A stretch of 64,000 nt of DNA from Tunturibacter empetritectus (GTDB lineage: Bacteria > Acidobacteriota > Terriglobia > Terriglobales > Acidobacteriaceae), in contig NZ_CP132932.1 in assembly GCF_040358985.1 (NCBI RefSeq), positions 3,534,001 to 3,598,000 of the forward strand. The letters run 5' to 3'. Both the position numbers and the translations under genes were made by a program. The notes under the pieces are model-generated. The model saw only the letters and a list, made by a program, of their open reading frames with translations, had not been told where the DNA came from and did not search any database. Within the stretch, counting starts at the first letter, position 1; each line of letters opens with the position of its first letter. Positions 61,568 through 64,000 of this stretch are shown here, one piece after another.

Positions 61568-62506
61568 TTGAGAAGTGAAGACCTCTCCGGAGAGAGAGTT
61601 GTCGTTACCGGGGCAACCGGCTTCCTTGGAGGCTATGTCGTCGACCAACTTCAGAGAGCCGGCGCAACCACCATTGCCGTCGCCGACCGCAGTCGCATTG
61701 CTCGTCGTCCCGAACATCCCACTCGATCCATCGAAACGCTCTGGTTCGACCAACCGGATCAGCTGGCACAGTCGGTTCAGTCCGCGAAACCCGACTACGT
61801 GGTCCATCTTCACGCAGCCGTGACGACAAACCGCAGCGCGGCAGCGGTTCGCAGCACGCTCGAGACGAACCTGCTGCCCTCGCTCGATCTGATGACGGCC
61901 TGCGCAGAGATGCAGGTGAAGCGGCTCATTCTCATCGGCTCAGGAGAGGAGTTCGGTCCTGTCACCGGCCCCTTCGATGAAGACACCGCACCGGATCCTG
62001 CCTCGCCCTACGGCGCCAGCAAGGCAGCGGTCACTGCGTATGCCCGGATGTTTCATCGCGCCTTTCAACTCCCCGTCGTGGTGCTCAGGCCCTCGGTCGT
62101 CTATGGGCCCTTCCAGGCTCCCCGCATGCTCATCCCGCAGGTGCTGCAATCTCTCTTCGAAGGGAAAGCGGTCTCCGTCACAGAAGGCAGGCAGACGCGC
62201 GACTTTATTCACGTACAAGATGTGGCCAGGGGCGTCGTCCACGCTCTTGTCAGCGAGGGCGTCGAGGGTCGTTCCTTCAACCTGGCATCAGGCGAGGTGG
62301 TGACCGTGAGAGATTGTCTCGAGCGGATCGAGCGCATCACCGGCCGCCACGGGCTCATTCGCTACGGCGCTCTTCCGTATAAGACAGGCGAGATCTTTTC
62401 CTACGAACCGATTGCAGAGAGAACCTTTTCGGCTCTCAACTGGCGGCCTGCCATCTCTCTCGAAGAAGGCCTTGCAAAAACCTGGGAGGCCCTTCGAGAT
62501 TGTTGA
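61568..62506 (+). CDS. NAD-dependent nucleotide-sugar epimerase/dehydratase
   Basis: TTG 61568 is preceded by GGTGGAGG at a suitable distance; 312 residues. It is an extended SDR with the Rossmann motif VVVTGATGFLGGYVVDQL, the catalytic triad including YGASKAAVTAYAR (Tyr-x3-Lys), LRPSVVYGPFQ, and the C-terminal substrate domain RDFIHVQDVARGVVHAL. It acts on an NDP-sugar, with 4-epimerisation, dehydration or reduction possible. It starts a surface-polysaccharide gene group with the GT2 and rfbF genes. Confidence 0.9.
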   Translation: MRSEDLSGERVVVTGATGFLGGYVVDQLQRAGATTIAVADRSRIARRPEHPTRSIETLWFDQPDQLAQSVQSAKPDYVVHLHAAVTTNRSAAAVRSTLETNLLPSLDLMTACAEMQVKRLILIGSGEEFGPVTGPFDEDTAPDPASPYGASKAAVTAYARMFHRAFQLPVVVLRPSVVYGPFQAPRMLIPQVLQSLFEGKAVSVTEGRQTRDFIHVQDVARGVVHALVSEGVEGRSFNLASGEVVTVRDCLERIERITGRHGLIRYGALPYKTGEIFSYEPIAERTFSALNWRPAISLEEGLAKTWEALRDC

Positions 62507-62552
62507 CTTTAGCTGAAACCACACTAAAGTAGAGAGCAGGAAGAGAGCCTCT

Positions 62553-63554
62553 TTGATCCCGGTAAAACCGCTTATTTCAATCGTAGTGCCTGTCTTCAAC
62601 GAGGAGGTGAACATCCTTCCTTTCTACGACGCGGTGTGCGTTGAGACAGAAAAACTGGCGGACTTATACCGGTTCGAATTTGTCTTCACCGACAATCACA
62701 GCTCCGATCAGACCTTTCCCCTCCTGCGGGATCTCGCCGCGCGCGATAGCCGGGTTCAGGCCTATCGGTTTTCGAGAAACTTCGGATTCCAGCGTTCGAT
62801 CATGACCGGCTACACACGCGCACGTGGCGACGCAGCGATCCAGCTTGACGTTGACCTTCAGGATCCTCCCGAGTTGATCGCTACTTTTTTAGAGGAGTGG
62901 CGGCAGGGAGCTGATGTCGTCTACGGCGTTCGCATCAAACGGCAGGAGTCCTGGCTCCTCAATCTGCAAAGAGTCATCTTCTATCGTCTGATCGACCGTC
63001 TCAGCGAAGAGAAGATTCCCGTCGATGCGGGCGACTTTCGCCTGATTAGCCGGCGCATCATCGATCTGCTCAAAAGCTTCGAAGACGCTCAACCCTACCT
63101 GCGCGGCACCATCGCCACCATGGGCTTCAAACAGGTTGGAATACCGTACAGCCGCAATGCCAGGCTTCGCGGAGAGAGTAAATTTCCGTTTTCGAAGCTT
63201 GTGTCGCTCGCGCTCGATGGAATCTTGAACCATTCGGTGGTGCCGCTCCGCCTGTCCACCTACTTCGGGCTCGTTGTGTCGGTGATCACGTTGATCTCGA
63301 TCATCGGCTACACCTCGGCAAAGCTGATCTTCCGCTCGCAATGGCCGGCGGGCTTTGCCACGCTGGCAGCTCTCAGCCTGGCCTCCATCAGTATCAATGC
63401 GATGCTCCTCGGCATCATCGGTGAATATCTTGGCCGGATGTATCAACAATTGAAGAAGCAACCTCTCACGATCATTGAAGATGTGGCCGGGGTGACGGCC
63501 GGGGATAACCTATCCTTGACGCCCACGGTTACAAATAGTTTGTCGGGGAATTAG
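62553..63554 (+). CDS. Family 2 glycosyltransferase, GtrB/DPM-like, membrane-anchored
   Basis: TTG 62553 follows GGAAGAGAG; 333 residues. The GT-A domain begins ISIVVPVFNEEVNILPFYDAV, with DNHSSDQTF, the metal motif LDVDLQDPPE, and the polyprenyl-phosphate transferase motif FRLISRRIID plus RLRGESKFPFSKL. Two C-terminal membrane helices (about 230-255, 265-295) are typical of GtrB and ArnC-like enzymes that load a sugar on undecaprenyl phosphate. The lipid-linked sugar would be used in O-antigen or exopolysaccharide modification. Confidence 0.92.
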   Translation: MIPVKPLISIVVPVFNEEVNILPFYDAVCVETEKLADLYRFEFVFTDNHSSDQTFPLLRDLAARDSRVQAYRFSRNFGFQRSIMTGYTRARGDAAIQLDVDLQDPPELIATFLEEWRQGADVVYGVRIKRQESWLLNLQRVIFYRLIDRLSEEKIPVDAGDFRLISRRIIDLLKSFEDAQPYLRGTIATMGFKQVGIPYSRNARLRGESKFPFSKLVSLALDGILNHSVVPLRLSTYFGLVVSVITLISIIGYTSAKLIFRSQWPAGFATLAALSLASISINAMLLGIIGEYLGRMYQQLKKQPLTIIEDVAGVTAGDNLSLTPTVTNSLSGN

Positions 63555-63667
63555 AGGGAATTGAGCGTAACTTGGCGAAACATAGAGACAACATAGATAC
63601 TTAGCACGACACTTGGTCACGAAGGCTATCGATTCATATTGCGTCGACAAAAAGAGGAAATCAAAGC

Positions 63668-64000
63668 ATGAAAGCAGTCATCCTCGCGGGTGGACTTGGA
63701 ACACGGCTGTCGGAGGAGACCACGCTTCGGCCCAAACCGATGGTGGAGATCGGCGGCAGGCCGATGCTCTGGCATATTCTCAAGATCTACTCCCAGCACG
63801 GCATCAACGACTTCATCATCTGCTGCGGCTACAAGGGCTATGTCATCAAGGAGTTCTTCGCGAACTACTTCCTCCACATGTCTGACGTCACCTTCGACAT
63901 GCAGACCAACAAGATGCAGGTCCACAATTCGGTCGCCGAACCGTGGCGCGTCACGCTGGTCGATACCGGGGATCTGACCGGAACAGGCGGCCGGCTACGT
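63668..64000 (+). CDS. rfbF: Glucose-1-phosphate cytidylyltransferase, 5' part
   Basis: ATG 63668 opens a frame running off the right edge; 111 residues are visible. It starts [18 protein letters not shown], the nucleotidyltransferase motif, with [20 protein letters not shown] and [14 protein letters not shown]. It continues into the RfbF-specific region [14 protein letters not shown] and [16 protein letters not shown]. The enzyme makes CDP-glucose, the entry to 3,6-dideoxyhexoses (abequose, paratose, tyvelose) or other CDP-sugars in LPS. The next gene, beyond the window, is likely rfbG or another CDP-glucose-pathway gene. Confidence 0.93.
   Translation, partial: MKAVILAGGLGTRLSEETTLRPKPMVEIGGRPMLWHILKIYSQHGINDFIICCGYKGYVIKEFFANYFLHMSDVTFDMQTNKMQVHNSVAEPWRVTLVDTGDLTGTGGRLR

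Overview
The window looks like chromosome from a soil Acidobacteriota (Terriglobia; Edaphobacter/Granulicella/Terriglobus-like). I infer this from the GC-rich sequence, the acidobacterial-type ADOP permease, many secreted beta-propeller, Ig-repeat, FG-GAP and TIGR03118 proteins, a PEP-CTERM protein, and short palindromic repeats at the 3' ends of genes. I see no phage, plasmid, intact insertion sequence or CRISPR array. One tRNA (Ser, anticodon CGA) is present.

Layout. 1-0.5 kb: 5' part of a secreted FG-GAP protein. 0.75-10.8 kb: a type IV pilus/type II secretion inner-membrane system (PilC/GspF-like, then after three unrelated genes PilB/GspE-, PilM-, PilN-, PilO- and PilP-like proteins and an unusual Ser/Gly-rich pseudopilin). 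10.9-18.8 kb: secreted BNR-type propeller, penicillin-acylase-like Ntn hydrolase, CPA1 Na+/H+ antiporter, CPBP protease, DHH phosphoesterase. 19-26.6 kb: the envelope/isoprenoid genes rseP, dxr, cdsA and uppS, all on the minus strand. Two insertions separate them: an AT-richer segment with a PEP-CTERM gene fused to a DinB-family remnant, and a plus-strand YqjI-like PadR metalloregulator with a DUF3861 gene. 26.6-29.7 kb: zinc-ribbon XRE regulator, HD hydrolase, nicotinamidase, small proteins. 29.8-35.7 kb: leucine/branched-chain acyl-CoA catabolism (methylcrotonyl-CoA carboxylase beta, HMG-CoA lyase, enoyl-CoA hydratase, thioesterase, SDR, and a standalone B12-binding mutase subunit), interrupted by a low-GC Imm50-like gene and a mini Cys protein. 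35.7-40.1 kb: metalloprotease, LPS-type glycosyltransferase, frataxin CyaY, and the fluoride channel CrcB preceded by a convincing fluoride riboswitch. 40.3-53.4 kb: ADOP permease, TIGR03118 protein, SSB, GH16-like lipoprotein with a propeller histidine kinase, purine permease, cupin, Ni/Co transporter. 53.5-61 kb: beta-helix protein, Gfo/Idh/MocA oxidoreductase, FAD oxidoreductase, Ig-repeat lipoprotein. 61-64 kb: tRNA-Ser, then the start of a surface-polysaccharide cluster (epimerase, GT2, rfbF).

The strongest non-coding findings are the fluoride riboswitch at 40031-40083 and a family of palindromic intergenic elements (1958, 3652, 12079, 16629, 25353, 35129) that sit at gene 3' ends, mostly between convergent genes. 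The strongest protein-level oddity is the pseudopilin with Gly in place of Glu5. I did not find a clearly new multi-gene system. The best candidates for unexplained biology are that secretion cluster, the metalloregulator cassette inside the uppS-cdsA locus, and the orphan Imm50-like gene inside a catabolic operon.
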